From: Coprococcus sp.
GTDB lineage: Bacteria; Bacillota; Clostridia; Lachnospirales; Lachnospiraceae
Assembly: GCA_016297325.1 (NCBI GenBank)
Contig: JAEDGW010000058.1
Span: forward strand, 1-16,368
Direction: 5' to 3'
Length of the DNA stretch: 16,368 nucleotides
The notes beneath the pieces are model-generated. The model made no database searches. It was not told the origin of the DNA and was given only the letters and a program-made list of their open reading frames with translations. Shown here one piece after another: positions 1 to 6,692 of this stretch. Each line of letters begins with the position of its first letter. Within the stretch, counting starts at the first letter, position 1. The position numbers were made by a program, and so were the translations under genes.

Positions 1-240
1 GATGCAGAGACAGCCAAGAAGTTCATCGACAACCTGGAGATCTTCTCACTCCTTGCAAATGTCGCTGATGTTAAGTCACTGGCTATCCACCCAGCATCAA
101 CAACTCACTCAGAGCTGAACGACGCTGAGCTTATCGATCAGGGAATCAAGCAGAACACGATCAGACTTTCAATAGGTACTGAGAACATAGACGATATCAT
201 CGAGGATCTTGACGAGGCATTCAAGGCAATTCAGGAGTAA
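1..240 (+). CDS. metY: O-acetylhomoserine sulfhydrylase, C-terminal fragment
   Basis: This is the last 79 codons of a gene that begins before the window. The visible residues match the C-terminal end of Cys/Met-metabolism PLP enzymes of the O-acetylhomoserine aminocarboxypropyltransferase type: an SLANVAD-like stretch (here LLANVADVKS), the highly conserved HPASTTHSEL, and RLSIGTE followed by an acidic helix (IDDIIEDLDEAF). In the family, HPASTTH and RLS(I/V)G line the active site and bind the substrate carboxylate. The enzyme would join sulfide (or methanethiol) to O-acetylhomoserine to give homocysteine (or methionine) in the cytoplasm. Its position 132 bases before cysK fits a sulfide-assimilation group. 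Cystathionine gamma-synthase-type relatives share much of this tail, so the exact substrate cannot be fixed from a fragment lacking the PLP lysine. Confidence 0.85.
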   Translation, partial: DAETAKKFIDNLEIFSLLANVADVKSLAIHPASTTHSELNDAELIDQGIKQNTIRLSIGTENIDDIIEDLDEAFKAIQE

Positions 241-264
241 TCGATATAAATAATGAATATATAG

Positions 265-306
265 CGGCGCTGGCTTTGACGGACATGTTGAAGCCTGGCG
301 CCGTTT
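265..306 (+). terminator. Hairpin with short T run after the sulfhydrylase gene
   Basis: The arms 265-276 and 291-303 can pair over 11-12 base pairs (CGGCGC with GCGCCG, then GGCTT with AAGCC, with a small bulge), leaving a loop of about 14 nt. Only three T residues follow, so termination may be partial and some transcripts may continue into cysK. It could equally be an mRNA-processing or 3'-end-stabilising hairpin. Confidence 0.5.
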
Positions 307-372
307 GAAACAGAAGAACAGAATAAATTCAGTAATATCTAAAAATATCAAGAAAGGTAATGGTACAATAAC

Positions 373-1302
373 ATGAGCAAAATATATAAGAGTGCAGCAG
401 AGCTTATAGGTAAGACTCCTCTTCTGGAGCTTTCAAACATAGAGAAGAAGAATGATCTCAAGGCAAATATCCTTGCAAAGCTTGAGTATTTCAACCCAGC
501 AGGAAGTGTTAAGGACAGAATTGCATTCCAGATGATCGAGGATGCTGAGAAGGACGGAACACTCAAGCCGGGCGCAACCATCATCGAGCCTACATCAGGA
601 AACACAGGTATCGGTCTTGCATCTATAGCAACAGCTAAGGGTTACAAGGCGATCATCGTTATGCCTGAGACCATGAGTGTTGAGAGACGTAACATCATCA
701 AGGCATACGGCGCAGAGATAGTTCTTACAGATGGAACAAAGGGAATGAAGGGTGCCATCGCAAAGGCTGATGAGCTTTCAAAGGAGATCCCTGGCAGCTT
801 TGTAGCCGGACAGTTCGTAAATCCATCAAATCCAAAGGCGCACAGACTTACAACAGGTCCAGAGATCTGGGAGGATACAGACGGTAAGGTAGATGTATTT
901 GTAGCTGGTATCGGAACAGGTGGAACTATAACAGGTGTTGGCGAGTATCTGAAGGAGAAGAATCCAGATGTAAAGGTCATCGCCGTTGAGCCTGCCACAT
1001 CACCAGTCCTCTCAAAGGGCGTTTCAGGAGCACACAAGATACAGGGAATCGGTGCAGGATTTGTTCCTGACACACTTAACACAAAGGTATATGATGAGAT
1101 TATCGCCGTTGAGAATGATGACGCATTTGCAGCAGCAAAGGAGATCGCATCAGCAGAAGGAATCCTCGTAGGAATCTCATCAGGTGCAGCTTACTTTGCA
1201 GCAAAGCAGATCGCAGAGCGCCCTGAGTATGCAGGCAAGAACATCGTAGTTCTTCTTCCAGACAGTGGAGACAGATATTACTCAACTCCGTTATTCGGCT
1301 AA
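373..1302 (+). CDS. cysK: Cysteine synthase A (O-acetylserine sulfhydrylase)
   Basis: A complete 309-residue PLP enzyme of the usual CysK length, which makes L-cysteine from O-acetylserine and sulfide in the cytoplasm. Visible motifs in order: NPAGSVKDR at 41-49 with the Schiff-base lysine K47; the substrate-binding loop TSGNTG at 74-79; the PLP phosphate cradle GTGGT at 181-185; GISSGA at 267-272; and PDSGDRY at 296-302, whose S298 contacts the PLP ring nitrogen. There is no N-terminal heme domain or C-terminal CBS domain, so it is not cystathionine beta-synthase. The AGAAAGG stretch at 351-357 lies about 15 bases before the ATG, longer than ideal, but no better in-frame start is visible. 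It follows the sulfhydrylase and is closed by a strong terminator. CysM-type substrate preference is not excluded, but CysK is the better fit. Confidence 0.95.
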   Translation: MSKIYKSAAELIGKTPLLELSNIEKKNDLKANILAKLEYFNPAGSVKDRIAFQMIEDAEKDGTLKPGATIIEPTSGNTGIGLASIATAKGYKAIIVMPETMSVERRNIIKAYGAEIVLTDGTKGMKGAIAKADELSKEIPGSFVAGQFVNPSNPKAHRLTTGPEIWEDTDGKVDVFVAGIGTGGTITGVGEYLKEKNPDVKVIAVEPATSPVLSKGVSGAHKIQGIGAGFVPDTLNTKVYDEIIAVENDDAFAAAKEIASAEGILVGISSGAAYFAAKQIAERPEYAGKNIVVLLPDSGDRYYSTPLFG

Positions 1303-1341
1303 ATGGATATTAAGTAATTGCTGTGATATAGAATTTATATG

Positions 1342-1382
1342 AAAAAGCCACCACATCGTGTTTTGATGTGGTGGCTTTTTTT
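1342..1382 (+). terminator. Strong intrinsic terminator after cysK
   Basis: A perfect 11-bp GC-rich stem (1347-1357 with 1365-1375, GCCACCACATC and its complement) has a 7-nt loop and is flanked by an A run before and a seven-T run after. The symmetrical A/T flanks would let it work in both directions, but only cysK faces it. Confidence 0.93.
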
Positions 1383-1427
1383 GAAAGTACCCTTAATTAG
1401 CTGCATAAATAGTATACAATTGGATAA

Positions 1428-1452
1428 CCTTAAAACTGATAGAACTTTGAGG
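1428..1452. promoter_or_regulatory. Second, degenerate copy of the Fic-gene inverted repeat
   Basis: CCTTAAA (1428-1434), an 11-nt spacer (1435-1445) and TTTGAGG (1446-1452) repeat the geometry of the perfect operator at 1477-1509, with one mismatch in the right half. The two centres lie 53 bp apart, close to five helical turns, so proteins bound at both would face the same side of the DNA. Single half-sites also occur at 1390-1396, 1461-1466 and 1519-1525. The operator role is inferred. Confidence 0.45.
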
Positions 1453-1471
1453 GGAAATGTCCTTAATTGGG

Positions 1472-1499
1472 TTGACTTTCCCTTAAAATGTGCTAATAT
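1472..1499 (+). promoter_or_regulatory. Sigma-A type promoter of the Fic gene
   Basis: TTGACT (1472-1477), a 16-nt spacer, and TAATAT (1494-1499) preceded by an extended -10 TG (TGC at 1491-1493). Transcription would begin near 1506. The promoter is almost completely covered by the inverted repeat 1477-1509. Confidence 0.75.
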
Positions 1500-1509
1500 T
1501 TAAGGGAAA
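1477..1509. promoter_or_regulatory. Perfect inverted-repeat operator over the Fic promoter
   Basis: TTTCCCTTAAA (1477-1487) and TTTAAGGGAAA (1499-1509) form a perfect 11-bp inverted repeat with an 11-nt spacer, so the half-site centres are 22 bp (two helical turns) apart. It spans the interval between the -35 and the start site and would block RNA polymerase if bound. The likely ligand, by inference, is the winged-helix-like C-terminal domain of the Fic protein just downstream (autorepression). Confidence 0.65.
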
Positions 1510-1526
1510 AGGAGTGGATTAAGGGA

Positions 1527-2573
1527 ATGAGAACTTTTAATTACAGTAAAATAAAAGAAGAAAAATGGGATTCTGAAGTGCTTGGACTCATAGCTGCAAT
1601 ATATAGATATGCAGGTAAACAGGAACTGTATTTAAGACAGCGTCCAGATGAACTGGATAAGCTTGTGGAGATAGCAAAGATCCAGAGCACGGAGGCATCC
1701 AATGCTATAGAGGGCATAGTCACAACAAATACAAGAATAAAGCAGTTGGTTGAGGAGAAAACCACACCGAAGAACAGAGCCGAGGAAGAGATAGCAGGTT
1801 ACAGGGATGTGCTGGGGGTTATACATGAAAGCTTTGATGCGATACCTATAACTCAGAATTATATACTTCAGCTGCATAAGATGTTGTACAGTCATATGAA
1901 TAACCCATTTGCAGGAAGAACAAAGACGGTGCAGAACTATATCAGCGCAACTTATCCTGATGGGCATACGGAAGTCCTGTTCACGCCGATGGCTCCATTT
2001 GAGACACCGGAAGCGCTGGACAGGATATGTGGGGAATACAACAGGGTGATCGGTAATTTCGAGGTGGAGCCGCTGATCGTCATTCCTGTTTTCATACATG
2101 ATTTTCTGTGCATACACCCGTTTAATGATGGCAATGGCAGAATGAGCAGACTGCTCACAACGCTTTTGTTATATAGAAGTGGATTCTATGTTGGAAAGTA
2201 TATTTCCCTTGAGGCTAAGATCGCAGGAAATAAGGAGTTATATTATGAGTCACTTGGAAAAACGCAGGCAGGCTGGCATGAGGGCACGGAGGATGTGATT
2301 CCGTTTATAAAGTATCTCCTTGGAACGATACTTGCTGCTTATAAGGATTTTGAGGAGCGCTTTGCAATTGTAGAGGAAAAGCTGCCGGCGATTGAGATGG
2401 TGCGAAAAGCGATACTGCTGAAAATAGGAAAGTTTACAAAGCAGGATATAATGGAACTTTGTCCGACCCTCAGCATCAGTTCGGTAGAGGGAGCACTCAG
2501 AAAACTCGTAAAAGAGGGCGATATAGGCAGAGGCGGTACAGGCAAGTCTACCTATTATGTCAGAATGAAATAA
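1527..2573 (+). CDS. Fic family protein (putative AMP-transferase) with inhibitory helix and C-terminal winged helix
   Basis: A 348-residue protein with a complete Fic active-site motif, HPFNDGNGRMSR at 197-208: catalytic H197, acidic D201, and the phosphate-binding GNGR. Fic proteins usually move AMP from ATP onto Ser, Thr or Tyr of a target. The N-terminal part (about 1-95, Fic_N-like) contains SNAIEG at 58-63, matching the class II inhibitory (S/T)xxxE(G/N) motif; E62 would hold the enzyme inactive. Residues about 290-345 look like a winged helix-turn-helix (KFTKQDIMELCPTLSISSVE, then GALRKLVKEGDI and a GGTGKSTYY wing). The ATG follows AAGGAG at 1509-1514 with a 12-base gap; the GTG at 1515 meets a stop two codons later. 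The gene stands alone, with no separate antitoxin. The target is unknown. Autoregulation through the palindromes upstream is inferred. Confidence 0.92.
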   Translation: MRTFNYSKIKEEKWDSEVLGLIAAIYRYAGKQELYLRQRPDELDKLVEIAKIQSTEASNAIEGIVTTNTRIKQLVEEKTTPKNRAEEEIAGYRDVLGVIHESFDAIPITQNYILQLHKMLYSHMNNPFAGRTKTVQNYISATYPDGHTEVLFTPMAPFETPEALDRICGEYNRVIGNFEVEPLIVIPVFIHDFLCIHPFNDGNGRMSRLLTTLLLYRSGFYVGKYISLEAKIAGNKELYYESLGKTQAGWHEGTEDVIPFIKYLLGTILAAYKDFEERFAIVEEKLPAIEMVRKAILLKIGKFTKQDIMELCPTLSISSVEGALRKLVKEGDIGRGGTGKSTYYVRMK

Positions 2574-2580
2574 CATATGC

Positions 2581-2609
2581 TTGTATTTTTTCCATTAGCT
2601 TGTTAATCT
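2581..2609 (+). promoter_or_regulatory. Putative promoter for the membrane protein gene
   Basis: TTGTAT (2581-2586), a 17-nt spacer, and TAATCT (2604-2609) preceded by TGT, an extended -10. The start site would be near 2616, giving a leader of roughly 120 nt. No terminator is seen between the Fic gene and this promoter, so read-through is possible. Confidence 0.5.
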
Positions 2610-2632
2610 ATTGTACGAAACAGGAGATCAGT

Positions 2633-2650
2633 ATGCATGGCAGAGACTAA
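2633..2650 (+). CDS. Possible five-codon leader ORF (MHGRD)
   Basis: An ATG with a well-placed AGGAG (2622-2626, 6-nt gap) opens a five-codon frame ending in TAA at 2648-2650. A second, overlapping start at 2637 would give nine codons (MAETNCRCI) ending at 2666. Such short frames arise easily by chance; the good Shine-Dalgarno site just after a likely transcription start is the only support. It might couple or meter translation of the downstream gene. Confidence 0.2.
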   Translation: MHGRD

Positions 2651-2717
2651 TTGCCGGTGCATTTGAGATGGTGGGTAGATTGGGATAAGGCCGATCTGAA
2701 TGAATTGATATTAGGGA

Positions 2718-2737
2718 AAAAGGGATATAAGACTATG
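2718..2737 (+). promoter_or_regulatory. Ribosome binding site that sets the ATG start at 2735
   Basis: An AAAAAGGGA stretch ending at 2724 lies 10 bases before the ATG at 2735. The frame stays open upstream to a TTG at 2651, but the residues it would add (WWVDWDKADLNE and neighbours) are soluble and charged, and the TTG has no Shine-Dalgarno of its own at a normal distance. The ATG start gives the usual N-terminus, a few Lys residues followed by a membrane helix. Confidence 0.6.
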
Positions 2738-3802
2738 AAAAAACTATCAGATAGACAGAAAACACTTATAAAATGGTTGTGTGTGCTGGTGCTGGTCGGA
2801 CTTATCATATATGTGTTCAGGGACATGGCAGGCCCTATACTGTCGCAGCTTGTAAAGACAAGCCCTGTGGTTGTGGCAGCCATTCTTGGAGCGACGCTTT
2901 TATACGGAGTGATAGAGAGCTGCATAACGTTTATCCTCATGCGACAGGTGGAGAACGATATGACATTTTTCGATGCAAATATTATGACGTATTTTGTGTC
3001 ATTTTACAGGGTGTCAACGCTTGGGAGCGGTACCATAGTGGCATCCACATTGTTCATGAAGCACTGCGGAATACAGCCGTCGAAGGCACTTGGTCTGTAC
3101 TCTATTGACTATGCGATACACAAGATGACCATATGTGTTATGGCGGTGGCATTGTTTCTTGCAAACAGAGAATATATGCTTGGAGTATTTGGCAAATACA
3201 GTTCATATGTTGTCCTTGGAGTTATAGCGACCATACTCATAACGATGGCGATAGTGCTCTTTGCGTGCTGGCCACCGTTTCACAGATTTCTCAGATGGCT
3301 TCTCGAAAAAGCTGATGCTTTGTTTAAAGGACGATTTGCAAAGCTGATTGACAGTTTAAGTGAGCAGACAGCCATGATGGAGGATGCCACCAGGGTTGTA
3401 CTTAAGAAACCGTGGCTTATAGTGGTAGTCATGTTGCTTGATATATGCAAATTCTCATGCTGGTTCTCGATACCATACATAGTGTGCCACAACGTATGTG
3501 ATATGAATATCATCACGTCAATAGGTATAACAGCAATGAGTGTCATGTTGGCGGCAGTCATTCCTATGCCGGGCGGAATCGGATCAAGTGAGCTTGTTAT
3601 GACAGCGATCTATTCGGGACTTGTGGGGGCTGCTGCGGCCGGAGCCATGGCACTTCTCTATAGATTTGCCACATTTATGTTCCCTTTTATCATAGGTGCA
3701 TTTACAGCCATATTCTTCAAGAGGTTCAAGCGATATAAGGCGGCGCAGAATGAAAAACAGGGAATTCCGGATGGCGATAGCATGGCGGATACAGACTCAT
3801 AG
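2735..3802 (+). CDS. Flippase-like membrane protein, YbhN / lysylphosphatidylglycerol-synthase TM domain (UPF0104)
   Basis: A 355-residue polytopic membrane protein. Hydrophobic segments, numbered from this ATG, are seen near 12-28, 43-65, about 120-137, 150-175, about 228-247, 262-290 and 305-330. The signature PMPGGIGSSE (about 283-292) is typical of the flippase-like domain shared by YbhN/AglD and the membrane half of MprF-type aminoacyl-phosphatidylglycerol synthases. There is no C-terminal aminoacyl-transferase domain; the protein ends in a charged tail (KRFKRYKAAQNEK then QGIPDGDSMADTDS). It therefore probably concerns movement or handling of lipids or lipid-linked sugars, but the substrate cannot be told. 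Cysteines are frequent in the membrane segments. The stand-alone gene has a likely promoter at 2581-2609, and no neighbour suggests a partner. Confidence 0.82.
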   Translation: MKKLSDRQKTLIKWLCVLVLVGLIIYVFRDMAGPILSQLVKTSPVVVAAILGATLLYGVIESCITFILMRQVENDMTFFDANIMTYFVSFYRVSTLGSGTIVASTLFMKHCGIQPSKALGLYSIDYAIHKMTICVMAVALFLANREYMLGVFGKYSSYVVLGVIATILITMAIVLFACWPPFHRFLRWLLEKADALFKGRFAKLIDSLSEQTAMMEDATRVVLKKPWLIVVVMLLDICKFSCWFSIPYIVCHNVCDMNIITSIGITAMSVMLAAVIPMPGGIGSSELVMTAIYSGLVGAAAAGAMALLYRFATFMFPFIIGAFTAIFFKRFKRYKAAQNEKQGIPDGDSMADTDS

Positions 3803-3830
3803 CTGAACCGATAAATGAGTTTATAAAGAA

Positions 3831-3880
3831 CCGATATATATCAATGGTCAGCAAGACGCGTGGCAGGTGATATATATTGG
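3831..3880 (+). promoter_or_regulatory. Leader hairpin just upstream of the GTPase-ribonuclease gene
   Basis: Arms 3831-3843 and 3868-3880 pair over 13 bp (12 Watson-Crick and one G-U) around a 24-nt loop. The hairpin ends six bases before the Shine-Dalgarno GAAGGGA (3886-3892). It has no T run, so it is not an ordinary terminator. The loop is filled by an eight-codon reading frame (3844-3870). The regulatory role is inferred from position and from the known leader-peptide control of tet(M). Confidence 0.5.
3844..3870 (+). CDS. Possible eight-codon leader peptide (MVSKTRGR)
   Basis: An ATG at 3844 opens eight codons ending in TGA at 3868-3870. The start is the first triplet of the hairpin loop and the stop is the first triplet of the right arm. 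A ribosome translating or stalling here would open the hairpin. The upstream Shine-Dalgarno match is weak (AAAGAA at 3825-3830), so expression is uncertain. The peptide is basic (K, R, R). Confidence 0.25.
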   Translation: MVSKTRGR

Positions 3881-3902
3881 CTGGTGAAGGGAAAAGATAC
3901 AT

Positions 3903-6692
3903 ATGAAGAATATAGTCGCGGGCATACTGGCTCACGTTGATTCAGGCAAGACCACGCTCTCCGAGGCGATGCTCTACCAGACTGGAAGGATAAGAAAGCT
4001 TGGACGTGTGGATCATCAGGATACATATCTTGACACGGACAGTCAGGAAAAGGACAGGGGAATCACGATATTTTCCAAGCAGGCGGAGCTTAACTTTGGT
4101 GATATGCACATAGCACTGCTTGACACTCCAGGACATGTGGATTTCGGAACGGAGATGGAGAGGACTCTTCAGGTCCTCGATTATGCAGTTTTGGTAATCA
4201 ATGGCATGGATGGTGTTCAGAGCCATACGGAGACGCTGTGGAAACTGCTTGAGAGATATGAGATTCCTGTATTTATATTTGTAAATAAGATGGACATGAC
4301 GGGGTATGACAGGGAGTACCTCATGGACAATATCAGACACAGACTGAGTGATGGCTGTGTCGATTTTTTATGTGAAGATGCTGGCGAACACATAGCCATG
4401 TGCGATGAGAACATGCTGGAGAGATTCCTTGAAACAGGGGCAAATGCAGAATCTGACGTGGTGTGTGCTATATCGGACAGAAAGCTGTTTCCTTGTTATT
4501 TTGGTTCGGCACTTAAAAATGATGGTGTGGCTGAGCTGCTGGATGGAATGAACAGATATGTGACTGAGCCTCAGCGAACGGATGAATTTGGCGCGAGGGT
4601 ATTTAAGATCGGCCGTGATGACAAAGGAGAGAGGCTGACTTATATGAAGATCACAGGGGGGACCTTGAGACTAAAGGATGTACTCACGCTTACAGGCAGA
4701 CAAGGCGAGGAAACACTTGAAAAGGTAAATCAGATAAGGGTATACTCCGGCGCAAAGTATGACATGGTGGATCATGTCACTGCGGGCTGTGTATGTGCTG
4801 TTCCGGGACTGGTGAATACCTACGGCAGACAGGGAATCGGTGCCTGCCCGGATGGAGAGCTCCCAAGTCTGGAGCCGGTTCTCAGCTATAAGGTCATGTA
4901 CCCGACTGATGTGGATGCGGTCACGATGGTGTCAAAGCTCAGACAGCTTGAGGAGGAGGATCCATTGCTTCAGGTGCAGTGGAATGAGGCAGCCGGTGAG
5001 ATATACATCAAGGTCATGGGACAGGTGCAGCTGGAGGTCGTGGCGCAGATGGTCAGAGACAGATTTGGCATAGCCATCACGTACGGTCAGGGCAGAATAT
5101 CATATAAGGAGACGATCGCAGCTCCGGTCATGGGAGTGGGACACTTTGAACCGCTCAGACACTATGCTGAAGTACATTTGCTGCTTGAACCTATGGAGAA
5201 TGGCAGTGGTATGTGCTTTGACAGCATTTGTAGCGAGGATGTTCTGGACAAGAACTGGCAGAGATTGATCCTGACTCATCTACAGGAAAGGGAATTCAGA
5301 GGGGTGCTGACGGGATCCCCGATCACGGATATGAAGATAACTATCACTGCAGGCAGGGCGCATCAGAAGCACACCGAAGGTGGTGATTTCAGGCAGGCGA
5401 CATACAGGGCTGTGAGACAGGGACTTATGATGGCAGAAAGTGTATTGCTTGAACCGGTGTATGCATTTAAAATAGAGGTACCGCAGGAGTATGCGGGCAG
5501 AGTGCTTGCTGATATAGTGAAGATGAGCGGCAGCATGGACGGACAGGAGATATCCGGTGAGACAACGGTTATCACTGGACATGCACCAGTATACACTATG
5601 AGAGAGTATTATAGTGAGCTCACGGCATTTTCCAGAGGTACAGGCAGGCTTCAGGTGGATATAGACGGCTATCAGCCATGCCACAACACCGAAGAGGTTC
5701 TGGCTGAGAGACATTATGATCCTGAGCTTGACAGGTTTAATCCATCATCATCGGTATTCTGCGCTCACGGTGCAGGTTATCTGGTTGACTGGTACGATGT
5801 GTATGAGAACATGCATGTGAAGGAGGATCCGGGATTTGAGATCTCAGGTCAGCTGGGTTATACAGAGGATGGCGATGTTACGGATATTCCGGTGAACAGA
5901 CCGGGAAAGAGCGTGTCGGATATGTCCATCACGGACGAGGAACTCAGCGAGATATTTGCAAGGACATTTGGCGGAGATTACAAGGATAAGGATGTGGCAC
6001 TGAACGGAAGATTCAGGAGAACTACATCTGAGTATAAAGTAAATGGAACAGCAGCCGGTGGTGTGACAGAAGGCACAGCCGGAGGCGGCGCGTCTGCTGG
6101 TGCAGCAGGAGATACTTCAAGTTCGGGATATCGCGGAAATGGACAGTATAATAAGAGTCAGTCCAGAGACAGACAGCCCGGGAATGGGCCTCTTGTGGGC
6201 AGCAGGCCAGCCGACAGGGGAATAGCAACACCCGGAGCATTCAAGCGCAGAAAGAGTGGCGAGGACTACGTCATAGTGGATGGCTACAACGTCATATTTG
6301 CGTGGGATACACTTCGGGAATTGTCGGAGCACAATATAGACTCTGCGAGAGGTAAGCTCATGGATATCCTGTCGAACTATCAGGGATATATGAACTGTCA
6401 TCTGATAGTGGTATTTGACGGCTACAAGGTGAAGGACAACAAGGGGGAGAGATTTCCTTATGACGATATAGAGGTAGTGTACACAAAAGAAGGCGAGACC
6501 GCCGATGCGCACATAGAAAAGCTCACCCATGAGCTTGCGAGAAAGCACAAGGTCACTGTGGTCACATCGGACGGACTGGAGCAGATAGTCACCATGGGGC
6601 AGGGCGCGATCCGCATGTCCTCACGGGACTTCAAGGCAGAGGTTGAGAGGGTGAACGAACATCTGAGAGAGAATTATCTGAAAAACGATTGA
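3903..6692 (+). CDS. Tet(M)/EF-G-like ribosomal GTPase fused to a C-terminal NYN/YacP (Rae1-like) ribonuclease domain
   Basis: A 929-residue two-part protein. Residues 1-600 form a translation-factor GTPase of the ribosomal-protection type: P-loop AHVDSGKTT 10-18, switch I DRGITIF 51-57, DTPGH 74-78, NKMD 128-131, then beta-barrel domain II (about 228-300) and EF-G-like domains III-V (about 325-600). The domain IV tip (AHQKHTEGGDFR, 486-497) keeps the DFR of Tet(M) relatives but lacks the Tyr-Tyr-Ser-Pro-Val loop of true Tet(M), so tetracycline resistance is not assured. After a conserved-looking segment (AHGAGYLVDWYDVY, 621-634) comes a Gly/Ala/Thr/Ser- then Asn/Gln/Arg-rich linker (about 712-785) and a NYN/PIN-like domain (787-925) with VDGYN (792-796), VVFDGY (836-841), ETADA (865-869) and VVTSD (886-890), the acidic positions expected of a YacP/Rae1 nuclease. 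Tet(M) is about 640 residues, so the rest is extra. The ATG follows GAAGGGA (3886-3892, 10-base gap). Inferred role: a GTPase that rescues or remodels ribosomes and brings a nuclease to A-site mRNA. Confidence 0.9.
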   Translation: MKNIVAGILAHVDSGKTTLSEAMLYQTGRIRKLGRVDHQDTYLDTDSQEKDRGITIFSKQAELNFGDMHIALLDTPGHVDFGTEMERTLQVLDYAVLVINGMDGVQSHTETLWKLLERYEIPVFIFVNKMDMTGYDREYLMDNIRHRLSDGCVDFLCEDAGEHIAMCDENMLERFLETGANAESDVVCAISDRKLFPCYFGSALKNDGVAELLDGMNRYVTEPQRTDEFGARVFKIGRDDKGERLTYMKITGGTLRLKDVLTLTGRQGEETLEKVNQIRVYSGAKYDMVDHVTAGCVCAVPGLVNTYGRQGIGACPDGELPSLEPVLSYKVMYPTDVDAVTMVSKLRQLEEEDPLLQVQWNEAAGEIYIKVMGQVQLEVVAQMVRDRFGIAITYGQGRISYKETIAAPVMGVGHFEPLRHYAEVHLLLEPMENGSGMCFDSICSEDVLDKNWQRLILTHLQEREFRGVLTGSPITDMKITITAGRAHQKHTEGGDFRQATYRAVRQGLMMAESVLLEPVYAFKIEVPQEYAGRVLADIVKMSGSMDGQEISGETTVITGHAPVYTMREYYSELTAFSRGTGRLQVDIDGYQPCHNTEEVLAERHYDPELDRFNPSSSVFCAHGAGYLVDWYDVYENMHVKEDPGFEISGQLGYTEDGDVTDIPVNRPGKSVSDMSITDEELSEIFARTFGGDYKDKDVALNGRFRRTTSEYKVNGTAAGGVTEGTAGGGASAGAAGDTSSSGYRGNGQYNKSQSRDRQPGNGPLVGSRPADRGIATPGAFKRRKSGEDYVIVDGYNVIFAWDTLRELSEHNIDSARGKLMDILSNYQGYMNCHLIVVFDGYKVKDNKGERFPYDDIEVVYTKEGETADAHIEKLTHELARKHKVTVVTSDGLEQIVTMGQGAIRMSSRDFKAEVERVNEHLRENYLKND

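Noticed and set aside
1527..2573. A Fic toxin paired with a separate antitoxin gene
   Set aside because: No small partner gene is adjacent; the inhibitory motif SNAIEG is inside the same protein.
3942..4340. A 132-codon minus-strand frame opposite the GTPase domain
   Set aside because: It lies fully within strongly conserved coding sequence on the plus strand and has no recognisable motif.
3903..6692. Plain tetracycline-resistance gene tet(M)/tet(O)/tet(W)
   Set aside because: The domain IV tip loop differs from the Tet(M) decoding-centre loop and the protein has about 290 extra C-terminal residues with a nuclease domain; resistance cannot be claimed from sequence.
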